A stretch of 64,000 nucleotides of DNA from an uncultured Lachnospiraceae bacterium (lineage in GTDB: Bacteria > Bacillota_A > Clostridia > Lachnospirales > Lachnospiraceae), in NCBI GenBank assembly GCA_951801245.1, contig CATOMC010000012.1:1-64000 (forward strand), in the 5' to 3' direction. Below are positions 1 to 7,971 of the stretch, piece by piece. The notes beneath the pieces are model-generated. The model was not told where the DNA came from and did no database searches. It saw nothing but the letters and a program-made list of their open reading frames with translations. The position numbers and the translations under genes were made by a program. Numbering within the stretch: position 1 is the first letter of the stretch; each line of letters opens with the position of its first letter.

Positions 1-116
1 CTTACAATAACGAGTTCGCGAAGCGAATCTCGGGACGTTAATTCCGAAGGAACACCAAGAAGTACTTACAATAACGAGTTCGCGAAGCGAATCTCGGGAC
101 GTTAATTCCGAAGGAA
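1..116. repeat. Two tandem 52-bp hairpin repeats at the window edge
   Basis: An identical 52-bp unit occurs at 1-52 and 65-116, separated by 12 bp, so the period is 64 bp. Each unit holds two small hairpins: one with arms CGAG-TTCGC and GCGAA-T-CTCG around a GAA loop, and one TTCC-GAA-GGAA. The first copy begins exactly at base 1, so the array may continue outside the window. The array lies directly downstream of the minus-strand DUF1294 gene, whose last codons repeat the start of the unit (CTTACA at 125-130). It has no T-tract of a terminator and no CRISPR-like unique spacers. Confidence 0.9.
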
Positions 117-125
117 TTTACGTCC

Positions 126-419
126 TTACATGATCAGCACCTCTATCGGCGATAAAACAAGCGCCAGAATCAATACAACCTGCAAAATCAAAATCGCCGG
201 CATTCCATATAGAAAATACCAGTGCCGTGTCTTATGATGGAACAGATGCATGCCTGCAATGGAACCAATACTTCCACCAATGATAGCCAATACGAACAAA
301 GTGGATTCGGGAATCCGCCAGGCACGTTTTCTGGCTTTGTATTTATCCACGCCCATGACCACAAAACTTATTAAATTAATAGTAGCAAGATATATTGTAA
401 TTAATGTGATTACGTCCAT
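126..419 (-). CDS. DUF1294 family small membrane protein
   Basis: A 97-residue integral membrane protein of unknown function. It shows the DUF1294 pattern: an N-terminal membrane segment, then MGVDKYKA near residues 22-29, RIPE near 35-38, a glycine-rich segment GGSIGSIAGM, the HKTRH motif near 62-66, and a C-terminal hydrophobic helix. The length is normal for the family, so the gene looks intact. It stands alone on the minus strand. The tandem repeats at 1-116 lie just past its stop codon. Nothing nearby indicates a function. Confidence 0.85.
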   Translation of the reverse strand: MDVITLITIYLATINLISFVVMGVDKYKARKRAWRIPESTLFVLAIIGGSIGSIAGMHLFHHKTRHWYFLYGMPAILILQVVLILALVLSPIEVLIM

Positions 420-554
420 GTAGCTTCATAAATCCCTTTTATCGAATAACGTGTATGTCGTTAAATATGTATTTCTTAATATCATATCACATAAACTTAT
501 GAAAAAAAACCCCCAGACAATGGCATTGATATTATTTCAGAGCAGCAGGAAAGA

Positions 555-840
555 TTATTCGCCGGCGGTTGATTTAAGAGACTGTATTTCGGCAATAATC
601 TTGTTATAGGTCCGGATATCCCGATAGTACTCTTCCAGGTCAAGGCAGCGTTTACGAATGTTTGCTTCGGCGCTTAACAGAAAGATGGTTTGTATGTGGC
701 ATAAAATCCCGGAGAATATGGAAAAAGGGTGTAATCCAGAAAACTGATGTTGTACTGCCTGATATTTCTGTCCGTGCACCAGTTGGTCAAAGGAGCGGCA
801 TAGGTAGACCCGGGAACGGTCGGGCCAGTCAGATTTGTAA
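555..840 (-). pseudogene. Frameshifted relic of an Rpn/PDDEXK-type transposase-nuclease
   Basis: Two overlapping minus-strand frames together resemble the conserved middle of Rpn-type recombination-promoting nucleases (PDDEXK_2). One frame reads RSRVYLCRSFDQLVHGQKYQ and stays open to 555. The next part of the family pattern, NISFLDYTLFPYSPGFYATY, continues in a neighbouring frame that stops at 674-676. Switching frame near the QKYQ codons restores the family order (arginine-tyrosine segment, G..Y, then I..LDY.LFP...FY). The N-terminal nuclease core is absent. The tail to 555 is unrecognised. No coding signal is seen at 420-554. The match is from memory, so this is a moderate call. Confidence 0.45.
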
Positions 841-924
841 AAAGCAATAAAAACAGAGTCAGATTGGTGGCAGAATCCGGTTCTTTAGCCTGGATGAACC
901 CCCAAAATTTACTTTAGGATAAAA

Positions 925-960
925 ATCCCCATGTCAGCACAGCAGATCTGACATGGGGAT
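925..960 (-). terminator. Intrinsic terminator of argG
   Basis: A perfect 13-bp stem (925-937 with 948-960) encloses a 10-nt loop. Read on the minus strand, it is followed by a run of T (the A run at 921-925). It starts 15 bp past the argG stop codon. Confidence 0.9.
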
Positions 961-974
961 GTCTTGAAACATTA

Positions 975-2198
975 TTAAATCAACTTTACGCCGTTCTCCT
1001 GCATTTTCAGGGCACGAACCTTACTGGATAAGCCAAACAGATTGATGAAGCCTTCCGCATCGTGATGGTCGTACATATCTCCGGTCGTGAAAGAAGCAAT
1101 ACTTTCATTATAAAGTGAGTAAGGAGATGTGGTACCGGCTTTGATGATATTACCTTTATAAAGTTTGAATTTCACTTCACCTGTCACATATTCCTGTGTG
1201 GATTCGATGAATGCCTGCACAGCTTTACGAAGCGGGGTGAACCATTTGCCTTCATAGACGATCTGTGCAAATTTGCTGCCCATATCCTGCTTGAGGGCGT
1301 AGGTGTCGCGGTCAAGGATCAGTTCCTCAAGCTGTTGGTGCGCCTCATAGAGGATGGTACCGCCGGGGGTTTCGTAGACGCCGCGGGATTTCATGCCTAC
1401 AACGCGGTTTTCCACGATATCTACAATACCGATTCCGTGCCTGCCGCCTAACTCGTTCAGGGTGGCGATGATATCAGCGACCTTCATTTTCTTACCATTG
1501 ACGGAAGTAGGAATGCCCTTTTCAAAAGTCATGGTCACATATTCCCCTTCTTCAGGAGCCTTTTCGGGTGTGGTGCCAAGTACCAGCAGATGTTCATAGT
1601 TAGGCTCATTGGCGGGATCCTCCAGTTCTAAGCCCTCATGGCTGATGTGCCATAAGTTACGGTCACGGCTGTAGCTGGAATCTGCGGAAAAGGGAAGGTG
1701 GATGCCGTGCTGGCGGCAGTATTCAATCTCTTCTTCGCGGGAGTTTAAGGTCCATTTTTCATTACGCCATGCAGCGATGATCTTTAAATCAGGAGCCAGA
1801 GCCTTAATGCCCAGTTCAAAACGAATCTGGTCGTTACCCTTACCGGTAGCGCCGTGGCAGATAGCAGTAGCGCCTTCTTTGCGGGCAATCTCAACCAGTT
1901 TCTTGGCGATGACGGGTCTTGCCATGGAAGTGCCTAACAGATATTTGTTCTCATAAACGGCATGTGCCTGCACGCAGGGCATGATGAAATCGTTGCAGAA
2001 CTCGTCTGTCAGATCTTCAATGTAAAGCTTGGAAGCGCCGCTTGAGAGTGCCCGTTCCTCAAGACCGTCAAGTTCCTCTGCCTGGCCGCAGTTGCCGCAC
2101 ACACAGATTACCTCATAATCAAAATTTTCTTTCAGCCAGGGAATGATAACGGTGGTATCAAGTCCGCCGGAATACGCCAGTACTACTTTTTCTTTCAT
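975..2198 (-). CDS. argG: Argininosuccinate synthase
   Basis: Condenses citrulline and aspartate with ATP to argininosuccinate, the penultimate step of arginine synthesis. The ATP-pyrophosphatase loop SGGLDT is at residues 10-15, and the downstream pattern ([27 protein letters not shown]-like [11 protein letters not shown]) is typical. The start at 2198 ([12 protein letters not shown]) is chosen because a GGAGG lies 8 nt upstream; an in-frame ATG at 2213 would add five residues and overlap that site. The 407-residue length is normal. It is transcribed alone on the minus strand, with its own terminator and upstream ARG-box-like sites. argH is not in the window. Confidence 0.97.
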   Translation of the reverse strand: MKEKVVLAYSGGLDTTVIIPWLKENFDYEVICVCGNCGQAEELDGLEERALSSGASKLYIEDLTDEFCNDFIMPCVQAHAVYENKYLLGTSMARPVIAKKLVEIARKEGATAICHGATGKGNDQIRFELGIKALAPDLKIIAAWRNEKWTLNSREEEIEYCRQHGIHLPFSADSSYSRDRNLWHISHEGLELEDPANEPNYEHLLVLGTTPEKAPEEGEYVTMTFEKGIPTSVNGKKMKVADIIATLNELGGRHGIGIVDIVENRVVGMKSRGVYETPGGTILYEAHQQLEELILDRDTYALKQDMGSKFAQIVYEGKWFTPLRKAVQAFIESTQEYVTGEVKFKLYKGNIIKAGTTSPYSLYNESIASFTTGDMYDHHDAEGFINLFGLSSKVRALKMQENGVKLI

Positions 2199-2332
2199 GT
2201 CAGTTTCCTCCATTAAAATATGTAATGAAATAGTTATATTGGTTACGCTCTATATGCATACCGTCTGTCTGTAAGTCAACAGTCCGTATTTGCCCTTAAA
2301 ACAATATACAACAACACAACTTAGATTGCAAG

Positions 2333-2412
2333 TGTGAATTTATGCATATTTTAATGAATATTAATGTTATTTATGTATAAAAACAAAAGTATATTGAATA
2401 TTATGCATTTTT
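2333..2412 (-). promoter_or_regulatory. ARG-box-like sites upstream of argG
   Basis: The 2214-2519 gap is AT-rich and carries two similar elements: TGTGAATTTATGCATA (2333-2348) and TTGAATATTATGCATT (2394-2409). On the argG strand they read TGCAT-(2-3 bases)-ATTCA. This resembles the ArgR/AhrC ARG box (TGAAT-N4-ATTCA) with a shortened centre. A further TGAAT lies between them. A possible -35 TTGACT lies nearer the gene on the minus strand. The sites are candidates only. Confidence 0.4.
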
Positions 2413-2519
2413 GGTGTATAGTTATACAATGCAATCCAGTAGGGGAGAGAAGAAGGCGTAACAGAGATGTGCGGTGCAACGGTGATTGTCAAGCGGTGTT
2501 GGGCATGGTATATTAAAAT

Positions 2520-2792
2520 ATGATTCTCTACCATGCAAGTAAGGAAACGGTCGAATTCCCGGAAGTACAAAAAACGAGATATACGAAAGATTTTTCCTGG
2601 GGATTTTATTGTACTAATAATTTTGAACAAGCAGTGCGGTGGGCAAACTGTGGAGATGGAGAACCCATCATTAATTATTATTCCTATGAACCGAATGATA
2701 AATTATCTGTTCGGAAGTTTGGGTATTGGCAGAATTCAGATATCCAACGCATCAGATTAGTTTTCATACATTATCAACCCTTGACTGTCTGA
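2520..2792 (+). pseudogene. Truncated DUF3990 family gene
   Basis: The first 65 or so codons match the N-terminus of DUF3990 proteins, an ADP-ribosyltransferase-like fold: MILYHASKE, VEFPE, then TKDFSWGFYCTNN and ARWAN-like AVRWAN, with INYY. Intact relatives are roughly 150 residues or more. Here the similarity stops near KFGYWQ and the frame ends after 90 codons, so the C-terminal half is gone. The next fragment downstream belongs to a family that often accompanies DUF3990, which suggests one decayed cassette. No clear ribosome binding site precedes the ATG. Confidence 0.6.
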
Positions 2793-2849
2793 CATTTGAA
2801 AGGAGTGACATCATTTATGACCTAAAAGGAGAAAACTGACTTCTTTTAT

Positions 2850-3109
2850 GTGTGTTCCTTAATTGAATTTACTGCGCGGGAGACCAAGAACAGGCGTGGT
2901 GTCATTGTGAAGGCTCTGGGTAAAGCGGGGATTGAGAAACAATTGCATGATGCAGAGGTTAATCATTGCCTTTCTTTTGAGCAGGTATGCGATGAGATAG
3001 TAGAGCGTTACCAAATCCCCAAGGGGACTTTGATACGATTACGTGATGTAAATATACGGTTCCCAGCTATCTGGAATGTTCCTATAGAGCCGGATATTTG
3101 TTGGACTGA
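2850..3109 (+). pseudogene. Frameshifted partner gene of the DUF3990 cassette
   Basis: Codons from 2850 read VCSLIEFTARETKNRRG, then VNHCLSFEQVCDEIVERY and IPKGT. I remember this pattern from unnamed Firmicutes proteins encoded beside DUF3990 and DUF3791 genes. After PKGT the expected continuation FDTIT, then CKYTVPSYL, appears in the next frame, interrupted by a TGA. So there is both a frameshift and a stop. The remaining C-terminal half of the usual protein is missing. This supports decay rather than a functional small gene. Confidence 0.55.
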
Positions 3110-3222
3110 GAACAGTTTGTGAAGAACTGGGAGAAAGGATTTTGGCAGGATAGAAAGCTGTGCTGTACAGTGAGACAAATACTTATATACCATATTATGT
3201 GATGAGAGGAGTATGATGATAT

Positions 3223-4290
3223 ATGATAAAAGCAGGGATTATAGGTGCGACCGGCTATGCGGGCGGCGAATTGGTGAGGCTTCTTGTGGCTCACAGCAAA
3301 GTGGAGGTGGTCTGGTATGGATCGCGCAGTTATATCGATCAGAAATATGCACAGGTATACCGGAACATGTTTCAGATTGTGGATGCAAAGTGTATGGATG
3401 ATAATATGGAAGAACTGGCCAGGCAGGTGGATGTAATCTTCACGGCTACACCTCAGGGCTTTTGTGCTTCCATGCTCAATGACGACATTCTCTCGAAGGT
3501 TAAAGTGGTAGATTTGAGTGCAGACTTTCGGATCAAGGATGTGGCGATCTATGAGAAGTGGTATGGTATCGAGCACAAATCGCCGCAATACATAGAAGAA
3601 GCGGTGTACGGACTGTGTGAGTTAAACAGAGAAGATGTACAAAATGCACGTCTGGTGGCCAATCCGGGCTGTTATACCACTTGTTCCATCCTGACGGTTT
3701 ATCCTTTGGTCAAAGAAGGCCTGATCGATACGGATACGCTGATCATTGATGCCAAGAGCGGCACTTCCGGGGCCGGGCGGGGCGCGAAGGTACCGAATCT
3801 TTATTGTGAAGTGAATGAAAATATCAAGGCTTACGGGGTGGCAAGTCACAGGCATACACCGGAGATCGAGGAGCAGCTTGGCTATGCGGCAGGCAAGGAG
3901 GTTATTTTGAATTTTACACCTCATCTGGTGCCTATGAACAGAGGAATCCTGGTGACGGCGTATGCGACGCTTCTGCCGGTACAAAGGGCTGACGGACAGA
4001 TGGGTCTTCCTTCTTATGAAGAAGTAAAAGCGGTGTATGATAAATATTATCAGGAAGAGAAGTTTGTCCGTGTTCTGGAACAGGGCGTGTGTCCGGAAAC
4101 GAAGTGGGTGGAAGGCAGTAACTACGTGGATATCAACTTTGTGATTGATGAGCGAACCGGCAGGATCGTCATGATGGGAGCTTTGGACAATCTGGTCAAA
4201 GGCGCGGCCGGGCAGGCGGTGCAGAATATGAATCTGATGTTTGGCTTTGCGGAGAGCGAGGGGCTTGCACTGGTGCCCATGTTCCCGTAA
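3223..4290 (+). CDS. argC: N-acetyl-gamma-glutamyl-phosphate reductase
   Basis: NADPH-dependent reduction of N-acetylglutamyl phosphate to the semialdehyde, third step of arginine synthesis. The N-terminus shows the Rossmann motif GATGYAGGEL (residues 8-17). The catalytic cysteine is C150 in NPGCYTT, and SGTSGAGRG and HRHTPEIEE follow as expected. The 355-residue length is normal for this form. A GAGGAG lies about 13 nt before the chosen ATG, which is loose but gives the canonical N-terminus. It is separated from argJBD by about 23 kb, although these genes are commonly adjacent in Firmicutes. Confidence 0.97.
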   Translation: MIKAGIIGATGYAGGELVRLLVAHSKVEVVWYGSRSYIDQKYAQVYRNMFQIVDAKCMDDNMEELARQVDVIFTATPQGFCASMLNDDILSKVKVVDLSADFRIKDVAIYEKWYGIEHKSPQYIEEAVYGLCELNREDVQNARLVANPGCYTTCSILTVYPLVKEGLIDTDTLIIDAKSGTSGAGRGAKVPNLYCEVNENIKAYGVASHRHTPEIEEQLGYAAGKEVILNFTPHLVPMNRGILVTAYATLLPVQRADGQMGLPSYEEVKAVYDKYYQEEKFVRVLEQGVCPETKWVEGSNYVDINFVIDERTGRIVMMGALDNLVKGAAGQAVQNMNLMFGFAESEGLALVPMFP

Positions 4291-4455
4291 CGACGACATA
4301 AAGATATGTTAAAATGCAAAATGCACATCCTAAATGTATCTAAGTTATGTATTTTGTAATCATGGGATTTGTGTCTGTGTGCTGCCTGCCACAAATTCGG
4401 TTATGCACGGTTTTGAGTAAGTTGAGATTAGAAGCAGCGCAGAAATGAGGAAAAC

Positions 4456-4944
4456 ATGGAAAGAAGAGATAAAATAAATTACTACCTGGATCTGGCAAAG
4501 ATGGTAGCACAGCGTTCCACTTGTCTGCGCAGGCATTATGGCGCGGTCATTGTGAAGAATGATGAGGTCATAGCGACCGGCTATGTGGGGGCACCCAGGG
4601 GCAGGAAGAACTGCACTGACGTGGGGGAGTGCATCCGTATGAAGCTGGCCATTCCCAGAGGAGAGCGCTATGAGCTGTGCCGCAGTGTACATGCGGAGAC
4701 CAACGCGATCATCAGTGCTTCCAGGGATAAGATGATCGGAAGCGCCATGTATCTGACAGGGGTAGAAGCGGATACCGGGGAATATGTGAAGAACTCCTGC
4801 AGTTGTTCCATGTGCAAGCGGCAGATTATTAATGCGGGGATCGAGACGGTGTATGTCAGGGATACGGATACAGAGTACAGAGTGATTCCGGTACAGCAGT
4901 GGATTGACGAAGACGAGTCTCTGGAGGGGACGTTCGGCTATTGA
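4456..4944 (+). CDS. Deoxycytidylate deaminase family protein (ComEB-like)
   Basis: A zinc-dependent CMP/dCMP deaminase, expected to convert dCMP to dUMP in the cytosol. The zinc and catalytic motif HAE is at residues 79-81. The paired zinc cysteines are C117 and C120, in the context SCSMC rather than the common PCxxC. The length of 162 residues is normal. GAGG lies 5 nt upstream of the ATG. In many Firmicutes the homologue (comEB) sits between comEA and comEC, but here those two are near 33-39 kb. Substrate (dCMP or another nucleotide) is not certain. Confidence 0.85.
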   Translation: MERRDKINYYLDLAKMVAQRSTCLRRHYGAVIVKNDEVIATGYVGAPRGRKNCTDVGECIRMKLAIPRGERYELCRSVHAETNAIISASRDKMIGSAMYLTGVEADTGEYVKNSCSCSMCKRQIINAGIETVYVRDTDTEYRVIPVQQWIDEDESLEGTFGY

Positions 4945-5002
4945 GAATGGGACGGCTTTGCTTATGAGGGAATAAGGCGACAGCAGGAAAGGTGACAGCA
5001 TT

Positions 5003-5446
5003 ATGATACGAAGGATGACGATAGAAGATTATGACGGGGTGAAGGCATTGTGGATGTCGATCAAGGGCTTTGCCATCAGGAGCCTGGATGATTCCAGGGA
5101 CGGGGTGGCACGCTTCCTTACAAGAAACCCCGATACCAGTGTGGTGGCAGTGGAGGATGACCGGATTGTGGGTGCGATCCTCTGCGGACACGATGGCAGG
5201 CGGGGGTGTCTGTACCATGTGTGTGTGGCAGAGGAGTACCGTATGCGGGGCATTGGCAAGGCGATGGTGGTCTATTGCATGGAGGCACTTAAGGCGGAAC
5301 ACATTAATAAAGTGTCGCTGATCGCCTTTACGAAGAACGATATCGGCAATGCCTTCTGGAAACAGATTGGCTGGACGAGGCGTGAAGACTTAAATTATTA
5401 TGATTTCACACTGAACGAGGCCAATATTACGGCGTTTAACGGATAG
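5003..5446 (+). CDS. GNAT family N-acetyltransferase
   Basis: A 147-residue single-domain GNAT. The acetyl-CoA binding signature is visible as VAEEYRMRGIGKAMV (around residues 75-90, the R-x-x-G-x-G/A loop), followed by the typical C-terminal strand with NDIGNAFWKQIGW. It lies 58 bp after the deaminase in the same direction and may be co-transcribed. The acceptor substrate cannot be told from sequence. The pattern recalls RimI-like small acetyltransferases but lacks anything specific. Confidence 0.85.
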   Translation: MIRRMTIEDYDGVKALWMSIKGFAIRSLDDSRDGVARFLTRNPDTSVVAVEDDRIVGAILCGHDGRRGCLYHVCVAEEYRMRGIGKAMVVYCMEALKAEHINKVSLIAFTKNDIGNAFWKQIGWTRREDLNYYDFTLNEANITAFNG

Positions 5447-5454
5447 CGGATGTT

Positions 5455-5497
5455 CTTTACAGCAAATAATGATTCTCCCGATTTGCAATCTGTAAAG
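5455..5497. other. Long-arm hairpin at the end of two convergent genes
   Basis: CTTTACAG-CAAAT (5455-5467) pairs with ATTTG (5481-5485) and CTGTAAAG (5490-5497), leaving a 4-nt bulge and a 13-nt loop. It overlaps the last codons of the minus-strand YCII gene and follows the GNAT stop by 9 bp. It has no T-tract, so it may act as a weak bidirectional terminator or a transcript end protector. Confidence 0.4.
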
Positions 5498-5756
5498 TGA
5501 TTAATTTATAGGTTGCGAATCCTCCCGTCACCAATGGCTCTGTCTTACATATTTCTTCGGCTTCTTCACGACTTGCGGTCTTTAGAATATACATGCCCGC
5601 CATGCCCGGATAGCCTTTAAAGACGGCGCAGATTTCCAGTTTTCCCTCATCGTCCAGCTTTCTTATGTTTTTTACATGGTCAATAACAACATTTTTGGTC
5701 ATCTTATTATAGGTCTGGCTTTTTTCAATCATCATCATGTACATTAGTGTTTCCAT
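5457..5756 (-). CDS. YCII-related domain protein
   Basis: A 99-residue protein with the ferredoxin-like YCII pattern: an N-terminal strand, then a helix containing NVVIDHVKNIRKLDDEGKL, a strand GYPGMAGMYILKTAS, and EEAEEICKTEPLVTGGFATYKL at the end. Some YCII proteins are small enzymes, others have no known role, and none can be assigned here. The ATG at 5756 is preferred because AGGAG lies 8 nt upstream. It is convergent with the GNAT gene and divergent from the decayed WYL regulator that begins about 100 bp beyond its start. Confidence 0.75.
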   Translation of the reverse strand: METLMYMMMIEKSQTYNKMTKNVVIDHVKNIRKLDDEGKLEICAVFKGYPGMAGMYILKTASREEAEEICKTEPLVTGGFATYKLITLQIANRENHYLL

Positions 5757-5854
5757 CAAATACTCCTTTCAGGTTCTGATATTGGTGTTTAGCGGTTGTC
5801 AGGTTGCTTTTGGTACACAGATAGTATATCATGAAATGGTGACAGAGCATGTCA

Positions 5855-6275
5855 CTATTGGGAAAGGAATTCTCTGTATCCAGGCGGACAATCCTGCGCA
5901 ATCTGCAGGAATTGGAGCAAGCCGGATTCCCTCTTTATAAGCCAACGCCATATTCTTTGCCTGTCAGGCCCTGCAATACTACCGTGATCTGCCTTTTGAG
6001 CAGGAAACTATATCTGTTCTGAAAAAGTTTTTGAATTGTCTACCGTTAGACATACAAGGCAGTATTACGCAGATGCAGAATAAAGTGGTTTTCTGGATCC
6101 CGGACAGGCATTGTGATTCGCCGTTACTCAAATCAATGCTGCGGATTGCTGCAGGACGGAAATGATCATCCCGCCGCTTGGGAAAAACGCTACCGTGTTG
6201 GAACCGGCAGCGCTAAAGGAACTTATGAAACATAAAATAGAGGAATTATATCAGCATTATATAAAGAATAAATGA
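5855..6275 (+). pseudogene. Decayed HTH-WYL (YafY-type) transcriptional regulator
   Basis: Fragments in three reading frames keep the order of a YafY/WYL regulator. First comes a helix-turn-helix, LLGKEFSVSRRTILRNLQEL (from 5855), followed by EQAGFPLY. Then, after a frameshift, comes LPFEQETISVLKKFLNCLPL with a middle segment ending in a stop (GRK then TGA). Last is a C-terminal stretch GKNATVLEPAALKELMKHK ending at the TGA of 6273-6275. Large parts of the WYL domain are missing. It lies divergent from the YCII gene, a plausible former target. No intact gene lies in 5757-6291. Confidence 0.65.
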
Positions 6276-6291
6276 TATCATTCCAGGCCGC

Positions 6292-6690
6292 TTAATAGGC
6301 CCGCCAAAGCCATTCAATATCGGGATACATCAGATGTATCACAAAGCTTATGGCCATCACGGCCAATAATATCCATGTCCCATAGTAAACAATTTTCCAT
6401 ATCTTTCTCAAGGTGTCTTTCAGGGTCTGTATATCAGAAAACATGGAAGCCACCTTTTGCTCTGTCAGATTTTTCTCTCTGACATCCTGGACGTCAATAT
6501 CCTTCACCAATTCATCCAGTGACATGCCAAAATAATCGCTGAGCTGAACCAGCTTTTGAAAATCCGGATAGGACGTACCTGACTCCCATTTGGAAATAGT
6601 CTGTCTTGAAACTTGTAATTCCATACCCAGTTCTTCCTGGGACAAGCCCTGTTTCTTTCGGATGGCTAAAAGTTTTTCGTTAAATTTCAT
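6292..6690 (-). CDS. XRE-family regulator with C-terminal membrane segment
   Basis: A 132-residue protein. Residues 5-60 form a Cro/CI-type helix-turn-helix (RKKQGLSQEELG, then VSRQTISKWESG). A short linker follows, and then a single hydrophobic helix near residues 103-122 (YYGTWILLAVMAISFVIHL). Such proteins are common in Clostridia; the membrane segment suggests it senses a membrane signal or is held at the envelope. It stands alone, with a 290-bp AT-rich gap on its 5-prime side leading to the divergent sugar operon. A GGAGG lies about 10 nt before the ATG. Confidence 0.85.
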   Translation of the reverse strand: MKFNEKLLAIRKKQGLSQEELGMELQVSRQTISKWESGTSYPDFQKLVQLSDYFGMSLDELVKDIDVQDVREKNLTEQKVASMFSDIQTLKDTLRKIWKIVYYGTWILLAVMAISFVIHLMYPDIEWLWRAY

Positions 6691-6864
6691 GTTGCAATCT
6701 CCCTCCTTTAGGTTTGATGGTATCAGTATATGGTTTTATGTTATTTATGGCAAGCAACAAAGGTTGGCAATTTGTCAACGTCACTTAACATACTCGTGGA
6801 GTACAAAGCAATTGGCTGGGAATGATATTGTACATACAGCCGGAAATAAGCCATACATCACAAA

Positions 6865-6911
6865 ATTCAAGTGAATATACAATTGAATTCAAGTAAAATT
6901 CAAGATAATAT
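6865..6911 (+). promoter_or_regulatory. Promoter with palindromic operator-like repeats
   Basis: ATTCAAG occurs at 6865-6871, 6887-6893 and 6898-6904, spaced 22 and 11 bp. Two copies sit in palindromes: ATTCA-AG-TGAAT (6865-6876) and TTGAATTCAA (6883-6892). A possible promoter overlaps them: -35 TTGAAT (6883-6888), 17-bp spacer, -10 TAATAT (6906-6911). A near copy, ATTCAAGTGAA, recurs inside the gene at 7049-7059. The LacI-type regulator encoded at 12.2 kb is the likeliest ligand. Confidence 0.45.
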
Positions 6912-6981
6912 AAAAAAGCAAACAGAAAGAAGTTGTAAACATTTATATTTTTCTTAAAAATAACAGGAGTAAGTATACACA

Positions 6982-7932
6982 ATGAACAAAAATATTAAAT
7001 CGTGCGCCCGATTGCTTGAGGAGTATAGGGAGAAAAAATCAAGTGTAAATTCAAGTGAAAAACTAGAATTCTTGTTGGGAGAAAATTTTCTTGCCAGGGA
7101 TGGAAAGAAAAAAGATGTTTACAACATAACAGCGCCTTTTGTATGGGAAGGGAAAACACTTCTAGCCGGCAGAGTGGAGGAGCGGGACAGCGAACACTCG
7201 GAAGTCGTTTTTTTTGAACAGGATCAAAAGTGCTGGGTACCGGTTCCGGGGGCGCCGGTATTTCCTTTGCAGGATCCTTTTGTGACGAAAGTGGATGGTT
7301 GTCTGTTGGTGGGAGGTGTGGAAATATTTCCTGACAGACAGCATCCGGACAGATTGCATTGGAGAACGGTTTTTTATAAAGGCAGAACACTGAATGACCT
7401 TGAGAGATTTGCAACAGGCCCTGATGGTATGAAAGATATCAGGCTGCTGCAGCTTGGGGATGGACGGATCTTAACGGCGGTCAGACCCCAGGGTGTTATT
7501 GGCGGACGGGGCAAAATCGGTTTTACAGTGATCGACAGTCTGGAAGAACTGACGGAAGAAAGATTACAGAATGTTCCGGTGTTAGATGGACAATTTACAG
7601 ACGAGGAATGGGGCGGATGCAATGAAATGCATCTTCTGCCGGACGGTAAAATCGGAGTGCTTTCTCACATTGCCTGCTTTGACCAGGCGGGAAACAGGCA
7701 TTATTATTCGACCTGCTTTACGTATGATGTGGATACGGGAGCGTATACGGCGATGGAGATGATTTCCGAGAGAGCGGATTTTGCACCGGGAGAAAGTAAG
7801 CGGACGGATCTGGCAGATGTAATCTTTAGCGGCGGACTTGTCAGAAGAGATGACGGGAAAGCCAAGCTGTATTGCGGTGTAGGAGACGCAGAGGCTCACA
7901 TGCGGATCATAGACGATCCGTTTGCAAAATAA
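6982..7932 (+). CDS. DUF1861 (GT108-like) beta-propeller protein
   Basis: A 316-residue cytosolic protein without a signal peptide. It matches DUF1861 along its length: VYNITAPF (47-54), LAGRVEERDSE (61-71), LQDPFV with D98, GGVEIFPD, GPDGMKDIRLL, VRPQGVIGGRGKIGFT, EEWGGCNEMHLLP, LSHIACFD, and the C-terminal KRTDLADVIFSGGL. The fold is a five-bladed propeller related to GH43/GH130. As I recall, Leishmania relatives (GT108) make and phosphorolyse beta-1,2-mannan. D98 sits where GH130 proteins carry their catalytic aspartate. It is the first gene of a sugar operon with a GH130 phosphorylase, so a role in beta-mannoside turnover is inferred, not shown. Confidence 0.75.
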   Translation: MNKNIKSCARLLEEYREKKSSVNSSEKLEFLLGENFLARDGKKKDVYNITAPFVWEGKTLLAGRVEERDSEHSEVVFFEQDQKCWVPVPGAPVFPLQDPFVTKVDGCLLVGGVEIFPDRQHPDRLHWRTVFYKGRTLNDLERFATGPDGMKDIRLLQLGDGRILTAVRPQGVIGGRGKIGFTVIDSLEELTEERLQNVPVLDGQFTDEEWGGCNEMHLLPDGKIGVLSHIACFDQAGNRHYYSTCFTYDVDTGAYTAMEMISERADFAPGESKRTDLADVIFSGGLVRRDDGKAKLYCGVGDAEAHMRIIDDPFAK

Positions 7933-7971
7933 CAAAGAGAGATTATACAGCCGAATAGGAGGAAAAAGGAT

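Noticed and set aside
1..116. CRISPR array
   Set aside because: Only two units, a 12-bp spacer and internal hairpins; no cas genes in the window.
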